From Phycisphaeraceae bacterium (GTDB lineage: Bacteria > Planctomycetota > Phycisphaerae > Phycisphaerales > Phycisphaeraceae): a stretch of DNA of 64,000 bases. The notes below the pieces were generated by a model, which was not told the origin of the DNA, did not search any database, and saw only the letters and a list, made by a program, of their open reading frames with translations. This document shows positions 36,924 to 46,125 of the stretch, in pieces. A program made the translations under genes and the position numbers. The number at the start of each line of letters is the position of its first letter. The first letter of the stretch is position 1. The stretch spans positions 21,656 through 85,655 of the forward strand of contig PAIY01000093.1 of the NCBI GenBank assembly GCA_002704825.1, written 5' to 3'.

Positions 36924-37466
36924 AAGCCAGTCAGTTTACCCGCCTTGCGTTTGTCCATGCAAAGTCATGAAGCGTTTTTGTCTTCCTAATCAGGACTTCT
37001 GTGCAAAAATCAGGGGTTTTGTTCAAACATGGTGAACGAAAATGAACGTTGGAACTTCCGATCATTCCATATCGTTTATCTCCACCTGCTGTCATTCCCA
37101 CGCAGGGACATGATGCACGTCGTTCTTAAAGTTGAGCACCGGGTGTCAACCCGGCGCCCGTTGTGCATACGTTCATCCTGGGGGGCACCGGGTTCACACC
37201 CGGTGCTCAACTTATCAAGCGTTGTGTCGAGTAAGTTCGACCCTTCAATCATCACTTGCCATGCAAACACTTGTAAAACGACGTGCATCATGTCCCTGCG
37301 CGGGAGTGACGAAATCGACGAAAACATGGAGATTCATTGTTTGCACTGCACGATGGTCATGATTCATCACCAGGCAGATTGCACACAAGAATCAATGCAA
37401 GTTTTAAAACAGTCACCCCTCAGCAGTGAATTCGCTAAACTGATTTCTCAGGAGATTCAATCGCCG
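36924..37466. repeat. Composite inverted-repeat element, copy 1 (minus orientation)
   Basis: No gene. The element proper is 37091-37310. Outer arms of 34 nt (37091-37124, 37277-37310; two mismatches) hold GACATGATGCACGTC. Inner arms of 28 nt (37132-37159, 37183-37210) hold CACCGGGTGTCAACCCGG, each palindromic by itself. The same element, in opposite orientation, is found at 43817-44048, including a conserved internal piece (GAACTTACTCGACACA on that copy's plus strand). Confidence 0.9.
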
Positions 37467-38087
37467 ATGAAAAAACTCATTGTGATACTTGCGTTATTGC
37501 TAGTTGTGTCATTGGTAGGCTGGTGGCTCTTGGGTGGCGAATCAAGCTATCCCATCACCAATGCCAACCCCACCGGCACGACCATCATCGCATTTGGGGA
37601 CTCACTGACCGAAGGCAAAGGCGCAGGCAAGGAGCTTGCCTATCCCGCGATTCTCTCTGAAAAAACAGGGGTTCAGATTCTGAACATGGGCGTCTCAGGT
37701 GACACGGCAGCGGACGGCCTTAAGCGTTTGGATCGTGATGTTTTGTCCCGTGATCCCAAGATTGTCTTGCTGGCATTTGGGGGCAATGACTTTTTGCGTA
37801 AGCTCGACAAAAACGCTACCTTTGACCAACTCCGCCAGATGATCAGGGCGATTCAGCAGACCGGCGCCCTGGTGATTTTAATCTCAGTTGACTTCCCCCT
37901 GGGCGGTTCGTGGACGCGCATGTACCGCGAGTTGGCCCAGGAGACCGGCTGCCCGCATGTCCCGGACCAGTTGGGTGGGATCTTCGGGCATCGGGATTTG
38001 ATGTCCGATGAAGTACATCCCAATGCCAAGGGGTATGCCATCATGGCTGAGAAAATCGAGCCGGTCCTCAGGAACTATTTAGATTAA
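37467..38087 (+). CDS. TesA-like SGNH arylesterase/lysophospholipase, membrane-anchored
   Basis: A 206-residue protein with an N-terminal hydrophobic anchor (LIVILALLLVVSLVGWWLL) and a canonical SGNH core: AFGDSLTEGKG (nucleophile Ser), GVSGDTA (Gly), AFGGND (Asn) and DEVHPNAKGY (Asp/His). It probably cleaves esters of lipids or sugars in the periplasm. AGGAG lies 12 bases before ATG; the open frame upstream is in repeat sequence and not coding. It is 33 bases upstream of the sulfatase and probably in one unit. Confidence 0.92.
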   Translation: MKKLIVILALLLVVSLVGWWLLGGESSYPITNANPTGTTIIAFGDSLTEGKGAGKELAYPAILSEKTGVQILNMGVSGDTAADGLKRLDRDVLSRDPKIVLLAFGGNDFLRKLDKNATFDQLRQMIRAIQQTGALVILISVDFPLGGSWTRMYRELAQETGCPHVPDQLGGIFGHRDLMSDEVHPNAKGYAIMAEKIEPVLRNYLD

Positions 38088-38120
38088 ATATCAAGCATTG
38101 AACACCACGCAGGAGTGAAC

Positions 38121-39446
38121 ATGAAACCGTTGAACATCATCTATATCCATTCACATGACACCGGCCGATACATTCAGCCTTACGGTCACAACATCGACAC
38201 GCCCAACATGCAGCAGCTTGCAGAGGAAGGCGTGCTTTTCCGCAAGACGTTCTGTGCGGGTCCGACCTGTTCGCCATCGCGTGCCGGACTCCTGACGGGG
38301 CAGTGGCCGCATTGCGTGGGGATGCTCGGCTTGGCGCATCGCGGCTTTAAGCTCAACGATTATTCGCAGCATCTGTCTGCGTTTCTCAATCGCAACGGCT
38401 ATCACACCGCGCTGGCAGGATTCCAGCATGAAGCGTCGGGCAAGTTTGCGCCACCCTTTGAAGTCCTGACCTACGACAGGTTCTCCGAACGTGAAGCGGA
38501 CAATCCCGAAAAACTCGAACGCCAGGATTGGGCTGCCAACTTCATCAAGCAGGATCACGACAAACCGTTTTTCCTCTCGGTTGGCTTTTTTGAAACCCAT
38601 CGCGAATTTCCCAAGGAGCCTGATCCCCGTGACGATCCGCGATACGCCCTGCCCCCAACTCCACTGCCTGACAACGAGCAGACACGCTACGACATGGCAT
38701 GCTTCAAGTCCATGGCAAGGACACTCGACGAAAAAATGGGCGTGGTCTTCAAAGCGGTCAAAGACGCTGGCATCGAAGACAACACCCTGATCATCTGCAC
38801 CACCGACCACGGCATTGCCTTCCCTGCCATGAAGTGTTCCATGACCGACTTTGGCATCGGTGTCATGCTCATTGTCAAAGGTCCCCAAGGTTTCACCGGC
38901 GGAAAAGTCGTCGATGGCATGGTCAGTCACATCGACCTCTTCCCAACCATCTGTGAACTCACCGGTCTGGACAAACCCGACTACCTGCAAGGCAAGAGCA
39001 TCATGCCGATGGTCAACGGCGATGTCGATGAAGTTAATGACGCGGTCTTCTCGGAAGTGACGCATCATGCAGCTTACGAACCCAAGCGTTGCGTACGCAC
39101 CAAGCGTTACAAGTACATCCGCCGCTTGGATGATGACTTTGATACCACGGTGATGCCCAACTGTGATGACAGTATCTCCAAGACGCATTGGGCCAACTAC
39201 CAATGGGCCAAAGCCAATGTTCCCAAGGAACAGCTTTACGATCTGGAGTTTGATCCCAACGAAATGGCCAACCTTGTCGATCGTCCCGACATGCAGGATG
39301 TGCTTACCGACATGCGTAAGCGCCTTGATGATTGGATGGCAAAGACTAACGATCCGATTCTCAATGGCCCGGTTAAAGTCCCAAGCGGTGGGGCGGAGAC
39401 ACCACAGGATGTCTATTCACCCCGTGAAGCAGTGACGATCCCGTAA
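38121..39446 (+). CDS. Sulfatase
   Basis: A 441-residue sulfatase. CSPSR (in AGPTCSPSRAGLLTGQ) is the formylglycine site, converted from Cys by the anaerobic or SUMF-type maturase. HSHDTGRY at the N-terminus and TTDHGIAFP hold the metal ligands. No signal peptide is evident, which is unusual, so it may be cytosolic or exported otherwise. Members desulfate algal polysaccharides; the substrate is unknown. ATG at 38121 follows AGGAG by about 5 bases. It ends before a strong terminator. Confidence 0.94.
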   Translation: MKPLNIIYIHSHDTGRYIQPYGHNIDTPNMQQLAEEGVLFRKTFCAGPTCSPSRAGLLTGQWPHCVGMLGLAHRGFKLNDYSQHLSAFLNRNGYHTALAGFQHEASGKFAPPFEVLTYDRFSEREADNPEKLERQDWAANFIKQDHDKPFFLSVGFFETHREFPKEPDPRDDPRYALPPTPLPDNEQTRYDMACFKSMARTLDEKMGVVFKAVKDAGIEDNTLIICTTDHGIAFPAMKCSMTDFGIGVMLIVKGPQGFTGGKVVDGMVSHIDLFPTICELTGLDKPDYLQGKSIMPMVNGDVDEVNDAVFSEVTHHAAYEPKRCVRTKRYKYIRRLDDDFDTTVMPNCDDSISKTHWANYQWAKANVPKEQLYDLEFDPNEMANLVDRPDMQDVLTDMRKRLDDWMAKTNDPILNGPVKVPSGGAETPQDVYSPREAVTIP

Positions 39447-39473
39447 GACACAACGAACCATTCAATCAAACAG

Positions 39474-39510
39474 AAAACGCACGTGACGGCTGAGATCACG
39501 TGCGTTTTTC
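39474..39510 (+). terminator. Terminator after sulfatase
   Basis: Stem AAAACGCACGTGA (39474-39486) and TCACGTGCGTTTT (39496-39508), loop 9 nt, then T run. It can also act on the converging minus-strand operon. Confidence 0.9.
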
Positions 39511-39540
39511 TGTTTTGGTGGTTAATGTTTTCGCCGGTGT

Positions 39541-40365
39541 TTATGCAGCAATCAGTGGATGATTGCTTTCATGAAGATCGCGACGGATGGCAACGAACTC
39601 ATAGCAGCGTCGATCCCAGGCTTTGTTGATGCCGATGTTGTGACTTTCATCGATGAGATTGCAGAAGTCCCAATCTTTGACGCCATGCAACTCACCGACA
39701 AGGGCTTGAGCATTGCGATAGATAGTCGACGGTGTGCCTTGCAGGATGGCATACTCCGAACCTTCGGTGTCGAGTTTGAACAGATCAACCTGCATGATGC
39801 CCAGTTCATCCATCACATCACCGACGGTCCGCACGGGCAGTTCGACTGCACGTTCATCATCACCGCCGACTTTGCAGAACGTCCCGCCGCCGAAGCTGTT
39901 GGGATTGGCGGACATGTTATAGGTGAAACTGCCCACAGAGTCGGAGACACCGTAAGGCAGGATGGTCACGCGGTCACCAAACTGCTCGACATTTTCCCGC
40001 AGAATCGCAAGGTTGTCCGGCAGCGGTTCAAAGCAGTAAATCTGTGCGTTGGGATAGGTCATTGCAAAGTACGACGCGGTCATGCCGATGTTCGCACCGC
40101 AGTCGAAAATGATCTTGGGTTGAACTTGTCTAGGCAGGTGATACATGCACTGCGCCTGGTAAATCATCGTCACCAGGTCCACGTCCGTGGTCCCCAATCG
40201 CACATGAAGCGTGGCCGACTGTCCATTGTGATGCACCTTGACGCAGGCCAGTTCGTGACCCGTTTCAGTGATCCGACCGGTGGGCTGAATCTTGAATCCA
40301 CGGAGTTTACGGGCCAATCTGGCGAGCATGGCATTGGAGGGTGTGTTGATGGTCATTTGAGACAT
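39541..40365 (-). CDS. FkbM family methyltransferase
   Basis: A 274-residue class I methyltransferase. IFDCGANIGMTASYFA is the SAM motif I; DLFKLDTEGSEYAILQG is motif IV/V of FkbM. Such enzymes O-methylate sugars in surface glycans. It is the last gene of the glycan cluster. The frame is open upstream to 40509, but that portion overlaps the neighbouring gene; the start MSQMTINTP at 40365 fits better. Confidence 0.88.
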   Translation of the reverse strand: MSQMTINTPSNAMLARLARKLRGFKIQPTGRITETGHELACVKVHHNGQSATLHVRLGTTDVDLVTMIYQAQCMYHLPRQVQPKIIFDCGANIGMTASYFAMTYPNAQIYCFEPLPDNLAILRENVEQFGDRVTILPYGVSDSVGSFTYNMSANPNSFGGGTFCKVGGDDERAVELPVRTVGDVMDELGIMQVDLFKLDTEGSEYAILQGTPSTIYRNAQALVGELHGVKDWDFCNLIDESHNIGINKAWDRRCYEFVAIRRDLHESNHPLIAA

Positions 40366-40409
40366 GGGACAAATCCAGTTATTTAAAAAGTCAGTCAAAT
40401 TATTGGGTG

Positions 40410-41303
40410 TTATGCGACGTTCTTTTGCTCGGTCGCTTCGTGTTTCTGGAACATGGCCTGCCAGAGATGTTGATCGCTGATCCACCAGGGATGCGTCAGC
40501 AGTTTCCATGCCAGGTAGTTCGTCGCGTTCTTGCCCTGCATCTCGGCACGGGCGAGTGTGAGAATCCGCTGACGCAGATCACAGTTGTTCCACAAGGCCA
40601 TGCGATCGGTCATCGGCAGGTAAGCACCATACTTCCGCGACACATGCACGTACTGCTCGGCGGTGTCCAGTGCGTTGATCGGTTCGGCGATTTCATATTC
40701 ACGAACCGCAGCAAGGGTCTGGCCGATGAATGTCGGTCGGTGATCCGCCAGAAGTAGGCGACAGAAAAAGTCATAGTCGTAAGCATCATCCAGGTCATCA
40801 TCAAACACGCCCACTTCGTCGATCAAGGCTTTACGCCAGACGACGCCAGCAGGGGGGATGAGGCCTGAGTTATGTTTGAGATACGCTGCAAGATTCGTTG
40901 GCGTGGAGGGTCGGACTTCACCGCGAAGCTGATCGTCAACATCAATCCGCAGATTACTCGAAGCCAACCAGTCCGTCTGCGGTTTACGAGCAACAAAACG
41001 ACGGATCGTTTCCATGGCACCGGGCATCAGCAGGCAATCGCCCGTGAGTACGGTCACATAGCGACCTTCAGCAAAAGCCAAAGCGCGATTGATCGCTGTC
41101 CCAAGCGTCGTTCCCGGGGCATCGATGATCTGATCCACTTCGGATTTGTAAAAGTCGACCACGTCGCGGGTCTTGTCGAAACTCCCACGTTCAACGACGA
41201 TGATCTGCACGTCGTCAAGATTCTGGTCAATCACGCTGCAGAGACAGCGCTCGATGAAATTCTCATCATTGAATGTCGGAACGATGGCGGTGATCACTGG
41301 CAT
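40410..41303 (-). CDS. Glycosyltransferase family 2
   Basis: A 297-residue GT-A enzyme. ITAIVPTFNDENFIERCL starts the nucleotide-binding fold and the DxD-like acidic pair is near LTGDCLLMPG. A C-terminal helical tail ends LTHPWWISDQHLWQAM, very like the paralog at 42747, so the two are duplicates with a shared tail. AAGGGG lies 9 bases before the ATG at 41303. Adds a sugar to the growing surface glycan. Confidence 0.88.
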   Translation of the reverse strand: MPVITAIVPTFNDENFIERCLCSVIDQNLDDVQIIVVERGSFDKTRDVVDFYKSEVDQIIDAPGTTLGTAINRALAFAEGRYVTVLTGDCLLMPGAMETIRRFVARKPQTDWLASSNLRIDVDDQLRGEVRPSTPTNLAAYLKHNSGLIPPAGVVWRKALIDEVGVFDDDLDDAYDYDFFCRLLLADHRPTFIGQTLAAVREYEIAEPINALDTAEQYVHVSRKYGAYLPMTDRMALWNNCDLRQRILTLARAEMQGKNATNYLAWKLLTHPWWISDQHLWQAMFQKHEATEQKNVA

Positions 41304-41547
41304 GGCGTCTACCCCTTTTCCGGTCCCGCCCGCATCGTACTCACTAAACAAGTATCGACAGTTCGCTGAAGATTCCTGTAGTGTCGATCTGTTGCGTCTG
41401 CAGTTTTTCACTGCACAGATCACGGGCCAATGGTTGCATCGTCCATTAACAGACGGCACTTAACATAGACCCGGTTATTTTTGAAAATTTTTGTGAAATG
41501 GGTTCAGGATGGTCGGCTCGGGCAATTTTGGCGATTGCATTACCCGA

Positions 41548-42750
41548 CTACGCAGCATTCTGAATCAGGTGGTTTTCATCATCATCAAGCAGGTTCAGGT
41601 AATCTTCGACCACCATTTCCCATGTGCGTTCAGCCAATTGCGCCCGACCACGTCTGCCCATCGACATCCGACGCTCGGGGCGGCAGGACATCCATCGCAG
41701 TTTTTCAGCCAGGTCCTCAGGATCGTGTTCATGCATCAACATGCCCGTTACATGATGCTGAATCATCTCAGGCATCGACGTAAACGACGTCTTCCAGTCA
41801 CCGGGGCGACCGATCACTGGCAAGCCTGCTGCCATCGCTTCGAGGATCACCATGCCATAGCCTTCATAAACCGAGGGCAGGACAAATACGTCCATCGCGG
41901 CATAGGCTTCGCGGAGTTTTTCATCATGCAGTGAACCGGCCATGATCACACGGTCGGATAAACCGTTGGAACGAATCGTGCCTTGAATCCGCATCTTGTC
42001 CGGACCCTCGCCAACGATCAACACGCGGTCCTGCGGGCGAAGCACACTGGGGCAACCACAGGCATTGATCAAATGCGGGATGTCCTTGCAGGGATCGAGT
42101 CGGCCGACAAAACCGATGACAAACGCATGTTCGTCAATGCCGAGTGCTTTGCGCGATTTCTTTTTATCCGGCATTTCCTGGATCAACTCGGTATCGGCGC
42201 CACGAGGCACCACATGCACGTTGTCACGTACGCCGTAGCAAAGCGTGTACTGTTTACCCAGAGACCGGCTGGCAACAACCACTTTGGCTGCACGTGTGAA
42301 TGCCATTTGATCAAACCAACGCAGTAAACCACTGATTTTCATGGTCTCAATGTGCTGCTGGTGTTCCCAGACTTTATGCATGGTCCCCAGACAACTCGGT
42401 GGATTGTAGATCACGCGATCACCATAGCCACAGAGAATGGCAGCCAGTGTTGCCGTCGGTTCAATGGTCCAGATCCAACCCTTTGGCTTATGTGCAGAGA
42501 GATGTTTCATCCACATCCGCAAACGCGCCAGGTACGGCCAACGCCAGATAATCGGGAGATTGCTTTTAAAGCGATGGATCGTGAGATTGGGGATCGGAGA
42601 TTCGGTTTGAGCATTATCACCACGGTTTTCCGTGAGGACCTCCACATTCACATGTTCAGCAGCGCGCGAAGCAAAACGCCAGAGATGTTCTTCAACACCG
42701 CCGTGACGTTCGGGCCAGAATCGCATGTACATGATGGTCAGGTTTTTCAT
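41548..42750 (-). CDS. Glycosyltransferase family 4 (GT-B)
   Basis: A 400-residue retaining glycosyltransferase. The N-domain has RFWPERHGGVEEHLWRFA, the C-domain GFVGRLDPCKDIPHLI and PSVYEGYGMVILEAMAAGLPV, the ExxxxxxxE donor-binding motif. It overlaps the stop of the upstream GT2 by 4 bases (ATGA), so is translationally coupled to it. Start at 42750 gives the family N-terminus (MKNLTIMYMR). Confidence 0.92.
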   Translation of the reverse strand: MKNLTIMYMRFWPERHGGVEEHLWRFASRAAEHVNVEVLTENRGDNAQTESPIPNLTIHRFKSNLPIIWRWPYLARLRMWMKHLSAHKPKGWIWTIEPTATLAAILCGYGDRVIYNPPSCLGTMHKVWEHQQHIETMKISGLLRWFDQMAFTRAAKVVVASRSLGKQYTLCYGVRDNVHVVPRGADTELIQEMPDKKKSRKALGIDEHAFVIGFVGRLDPCKDIPHLINACGCPSVLRPQDRVLIVGEGPDKMRIQGTIRSNGLSDRVIMAGSLHDEKLREAYAAMDVFVLPSVYEGYGMVILEAMAAGLPVIGRPGDWKTSFTSMPEMIQHHVTGMLMHEHDPEDLAEKLRWMSCRPERRMSMGRRGRAQLAERTWEMVVEDYLNLLDDDENHLIQNAA

Positions 42751-43625
42751 GCTGCCACTTTCTCCGGGTGGATCAATGCGTGACGAATATCCGATGAGGC
42801 AAGCCACCAGGGCTTGGTGATCACCTTGGCCCAGAGACTGGCACCGGTGCGCATCTTTGCCTGCTGAATCGCGCTGAATCGTTGGCGGTATCCAATGTTG
42901 CGAATCAGCTTGATGCGATCCGTCATGCTGAGCATCAACTCATACCGATGAGCCACTTCAATGGCTTGTGTCATCGCGTTGATTTGATGTTGCGCCTGCC
43001 AACTTTCGGTATGGCTTTGTTCACATGACAGAATCATGTCAATGACCTGTGGTTGTTCACCCGAAGCCAGCAGGCGACAGTTCAATTCGTAATCAAAACA
43101 CGCCTGCAGATCCAGCGCGAAATAACCGTAGTCATAAAACAGGTTCGTCTGCCAGAAACTTGAAGCGTGAGGCAGGTAGCCCGACTCACCGCAGAGATAT
43201 TCCACCAAGCCAGCAGGGCGGGATGATTCTCGGCTGTGTGTTTTGCGGCCATCCGCGTCAACGGTCTGCCGACTGCCGACCAGCCATGATGCAGCATGCT
43301 CGCCGGACATTAAATCCGCGACAAGGTTCAATGTGTTAGGCAAATAGGTTTGACCCGGTTGCAGGTATGCGATGATATCTCCGGTGCACTGCGATATGCC
43401 ACGGTTTAGCGCATCTGCAACACCGCCGTTATGCCCGCTGCACCAACTTGTGATCTTGTCTTCGTATTGACGAATGACTTGATGACTGTCATCCGTCGAA
43501 CCACCATCCATGATGATGTATTCAAGGTTCGCATAACCTTGCTCAAGCACACTCTCAATGGTCTGCGCAAGGACAGTTGCCTGGTTCAAACAAGGCGTCA
43601 GAATGCAGATGCGTGGACGTGTCAT
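42747..43625 (-). CDS. Glycosyltransferase family 2 (paralog)
   Basis: A 292-residue GT-A enzyme: ICILTPCLNQATVLAQTI, IIMDGGSTDDSHQVI and SGHNGGVADALNRGI are conserved family blocks. The tail (VITKPWWLASSDIRHAL) resembles that of the gene at 40410. Transfers a sugar in the surface glycan pathway. Coupled by overlap with the GT4 gene. Confidence 0.9.
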   Translation of the reverse strand: MTRPRICILTPCLNQATVLAQTIESVLEQGYANLEYIIMDGGSTDDSHQVIRQYEDKITSWCSGHNGGVADALNRGISQCTGDIIAYLQPGQTYLPNTLNLVADLMSGEHAASWLVGSRQTVDADGRKTHSRESSRPAGLVEYLCGESGYLPHASSFWQTNLFYDYGYFALDLQACFDYELNCRLLASGEQPQVIDMILSCEQSHTESWQAQHQINAMTQAIEVAHRYELMLSMTDRIKLIRNIGYRQRFSAIQQAKMRTGASLWAKVITKPWWLASSDIRHALIHPEKVAA

Positions 43626-44095
43626 CGTAGATTGTTATCGACACGTCACCACGGTCAATTAACGATATAACCGTCACAGGCCATAAAAAACTCACGCCAA
43701 CCTGCCTGATAACGCTACAAACGTCCGAGAAGAAATGATTGTTCCATTCGTTATTGGACGAGCAGTTATTTTTGAAAATGCCTTGGTAAGTGCGATTTGA
43801 AATTCAACCATATCATCCGTCACTCCAACCTGCGGACATGATGCATGTCATATCACAAGTGTTTATATGACTTGAAATGGTTGATGTTTTAAGAGCCGAA
43901 CTTACTCGACACAGATCATGAGAAATTGAGCACCGGGTGTCAACCCGGTGCCCCATGGATTAACGTATGCACAACGGGCACCGGGTTAACACCCGGTGCT
44001 CAACTTTGAAAATGACATGCATCATGTCCCCGGGCGCGGGAGTGACGGACGGTGAAGATCAATGGTTCAAACCATTCAAAGCGGCAGGCATTTTC
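43626..44095. repeat. Composite inverted-repeat element, copy 2 (plus orientation)
   Basis: No gene in these 470 bases. The element is 43817-44048. Outer arms share GGACATGATGCATGTCAT (left, near 43834) and its complement (right, 44012-44029). Inner 28-nt arms (43926-43953, 43976-44003) differ by one base and hold CACCGGGTGTCAACCCGGTG. It is inverted relative to copy 1 at 37091. It separates the epimerase from the GT2 gene inside an operon-like cluster. Confidence 0.9.
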
Positions 44096-45058
44096 TCAAG
44101 CGCGCTGCCAATAGTCGATGGTGCTTTGGATCACACTGGTCAGATCATGCTTGGGTTCATAGCTGATCAATGCCTTGACGCGAGCCAGGTCGGGCACGCG
44201 GCGTTGCATGTCATCAAAGCCTTGTGTGTAGGCTTTTTCGTAACTCAGAAATTCAATCTTGGACGGTGATCCGGTTTGCTCGATGACTTTGTTAGCAAGG
44301 TTGAGGATGCTGATTTCCTCTTCACTGCCGACGTTGATGACTTTGCCATAGGCATCTTTGCATTGAGCGAGTTGGATGATCGCACTCACTGCGTCGGAAA
44401 CGTGACAGAAGCATCGTGCCTGCTTGCCATCGCCATAGACGGTTAACGGATCCCCAGCCAAAGCCTTTTGGACAAAGCGGGGGAGCACCATGCCATACTG
44501 TCCGACCTGGCGGGGTCCGACGGTGTTAAACAGGCGGATGATCACCACGGGTAAACGCGTTTCGTACCAGTGTGCAAGGCCTAAAAATTCGTCGAGCATT
44601 TTCGCGGATGCGTATAGCCAACGGCGTGTGGAGGTCGGACCGAGCACGACGTCATCGTCTTCCGCAAAGGGGATTTTCGACCCCTTGCCATAGACTTCAC
44701 TGGTGGAGGTGATGAGCACCGGGCGGCGGTACCGCTTGGCAGCATCAAGAATCACGCGCGTGCCTTCGACGATGGTTTGAATCGTCTGCGTGGGTTGGTC
44801 GATAATCAGTTGCACGCCGACGGCTGAGGCAAGGTGAAAGACGATCTCGGACTCGCGGACCAGTTGGTTGACCAGTTGATCGTTGAGGACGGTGTCGACG
44901 ACGAGTTGAAAGTTTTTGTTGCTTTCAAGGTGCGCGATATTGCTATGCGAACCGGTACTCAGGTCGTCGATGGCCGTGACCTGGTGTCCTTGATCCAGAA
45001 GGGTTTCACAGAGATGTGAGCCGATGAAACCCGCGCCGCCGGTGATAAGTGCTTTCAT
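44096..45058 (-). CDS. NAD-dependent epimerase/dehydratase (UDP-sugar modifying)
   Basis: A 320-residue extended SDR. TGGAGFIGSHLCETL is the NAD site, TSTSEVYGKGS and RWLYASAKMLDEF give the Ser/Thr and Tyr-x3-Lys triad. The style (RLFNTVGPRQVGQYGMVLPRF) resembles UDP-glucuronate decarboxylase and 4-epimerases of the same clade. It would supply a nucleotide sugar for the glycan. The exact reaction cannot be decided. Confidence 0.88.
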   Translation of the reverse strand: MKALITGGAGFIGSHLCETLLDQGHQVTAIDDLSTGSHSNIAHLESNKNFQLVVDTVLNDQLVNQLVRESEIVFHLASAVGVQLIIDQPTQTIQTIVEGTRVILDAAKRYRRPVLITSTSEVYGKGSKIPFAEDDDVVLGPTSTRRWLYASAKMLDEFLGLAHWYETRLPVVIIRLFNTVGPRQVGQYGMVLPRFVQKALAGDPLTVYGDGKQARCFCHVSDAVSAIIQLAQCKDAYGKVINVGSEEEISILNLANKVIEQTGSPSKIEFLSYEKAYTQGFDDMQRRVPDLARVKALISYEPKHDLTSVIQSTIDYWQRA

Positions 45059-45262
45059 GTCTGCCTTTCTGCCTGAGCCGATACAGTGTACCTGACACCG
45101 ACGGATGTGTCGCGCCTTGAAGCGTTAAATCTTTTTCAGGCGAGCCGCGTTGTGTTCCGGGGGCAACGCGGGTTTGAGCGAAGCTCAACATTTTGTAACA
45201 GTGATAGATGCTTATTTACTGAGAGTATTACGCAAGAGATAAACGGATGGTTCGCTTGGCGA

Positions 45263-46096
45263 TCAGGCAGCCTGACGTTTGGCGGTTTCTTCGTTGGCCT
45301 GCTGATTCAGATCCAGTTTCGGTGTCCGACGAAGTTGATGCATCAAGACCAGTATGGATGAAGCAAAGTCAAAAGCCGTGTCCGCAAACGCCCACGCAGC
45401 TTCACCGGGATGTGTCGCGTGTTTGATCATGTTGAGCATGCCACGCAAGGGCTTGGTGGACAGATCACGCAATGCAAAAGGGTGGCCATTGAAATGTCGG
45501 TTGCGGGCTTCGACGGGCAGGAGTTTTAACCAATGTTTAACCAATTGATTGACTGCATTAAACCACTGACTCCGAACAGGGCGTCCAAGATGTATTGGCC
45601 AATCCTGTGATTCAAAACCGGCTTTAACCTGGATAAAAGGATGCGGCTTGGCCTGGACTTCACAGCGATGAGTGTTAAACAGCAGCATGTTTTGGAGGTC
45701 ATGCATGCCCCAGGGCGTCTTGTTCATGCGTTCATTTTTGAAGTAAAAATCACGCGGGATATGCAGTTGGGCAAGCGACTGTTCAAATGACAACAAGGCA
45801 CGTAAATCACGGGCAAAGTTCTCATCCAAACGGTCCTGTGGCTGGGCAATCAAGACCCACGGATGATGCGCCATCTCCAACGCGCATTGGCGGACCACGT
45901 GACGTGGCTGATCGTCAGGCCAGGAGATGATCCGATCCGCCCAGCAGCTTGCGATCTCAAGGGTGTTATCCGTCGAGTGCACATTCACCACGAACAACTC
46001 ATCAGCCCAACGCAGTGTCCGCAAACAGTGATCCAAATGCGCTGCAGCATTGTGACAAATCACGATGGCGGTGACTTTGGGTTTGTCGTTGGTCAT
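45263..46096 (-). CDS. Glycosyltransferase family 2 (WaaE/KdtX-like)
   Basis: A 277-residue GT-A protein. TAIVICHNAAAHLDHCLRTL and ADELFVVNVHSTDNTLEIA match the WaaE/lipopolysaccharide-core GT2 type; the C-terminal part has an amphipathic/hydrophobic segment. It lies 29 bases downstream of the degenerate phosphoesterase gene. Probably transfers a sugar in the cluster's glycan. Confidence 0.85.
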   Translation of the reverse strand: MTNDKPKVTAIVICHNAAAHLDHCLRTLRWADELFVVNVHSTDNTLEIASCWADRIISWPDDQPRHVVRQCALEMAHHPWVLIAQPQDRLDENFARDLRALLSFEQSLAQLHIPRDFYFKNERMNKTPWGMHDLQNMLLFNTHRCEVQAKPHPFIQVKAGFESQDWPIHLGRPVRSQWFNAVNQLVKHWLKLLPVEARNRHFNGHPFALRDLSTKPLRGMLNMIKHATHPGEAAWAFADTAFDFASSILVLMHQLRRTPKLDLNQQANEETAKRQAA

Positions 46097-46125
46097 GGCG
46101 TGGACTTTCAGTTTGGGGAAAGATG

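Noticed and set aside
38151..39203. 350-codon minus-strand frame opposite the sulfatase
   Set aside because: Shadow of the sulfatase; no signal, motif or ribosome-binding site.
39559..40386. 275-codon plus-strand frame opposite FkbM
   Set aside because: Antisense to FkbM motifs and lacks features of its own.
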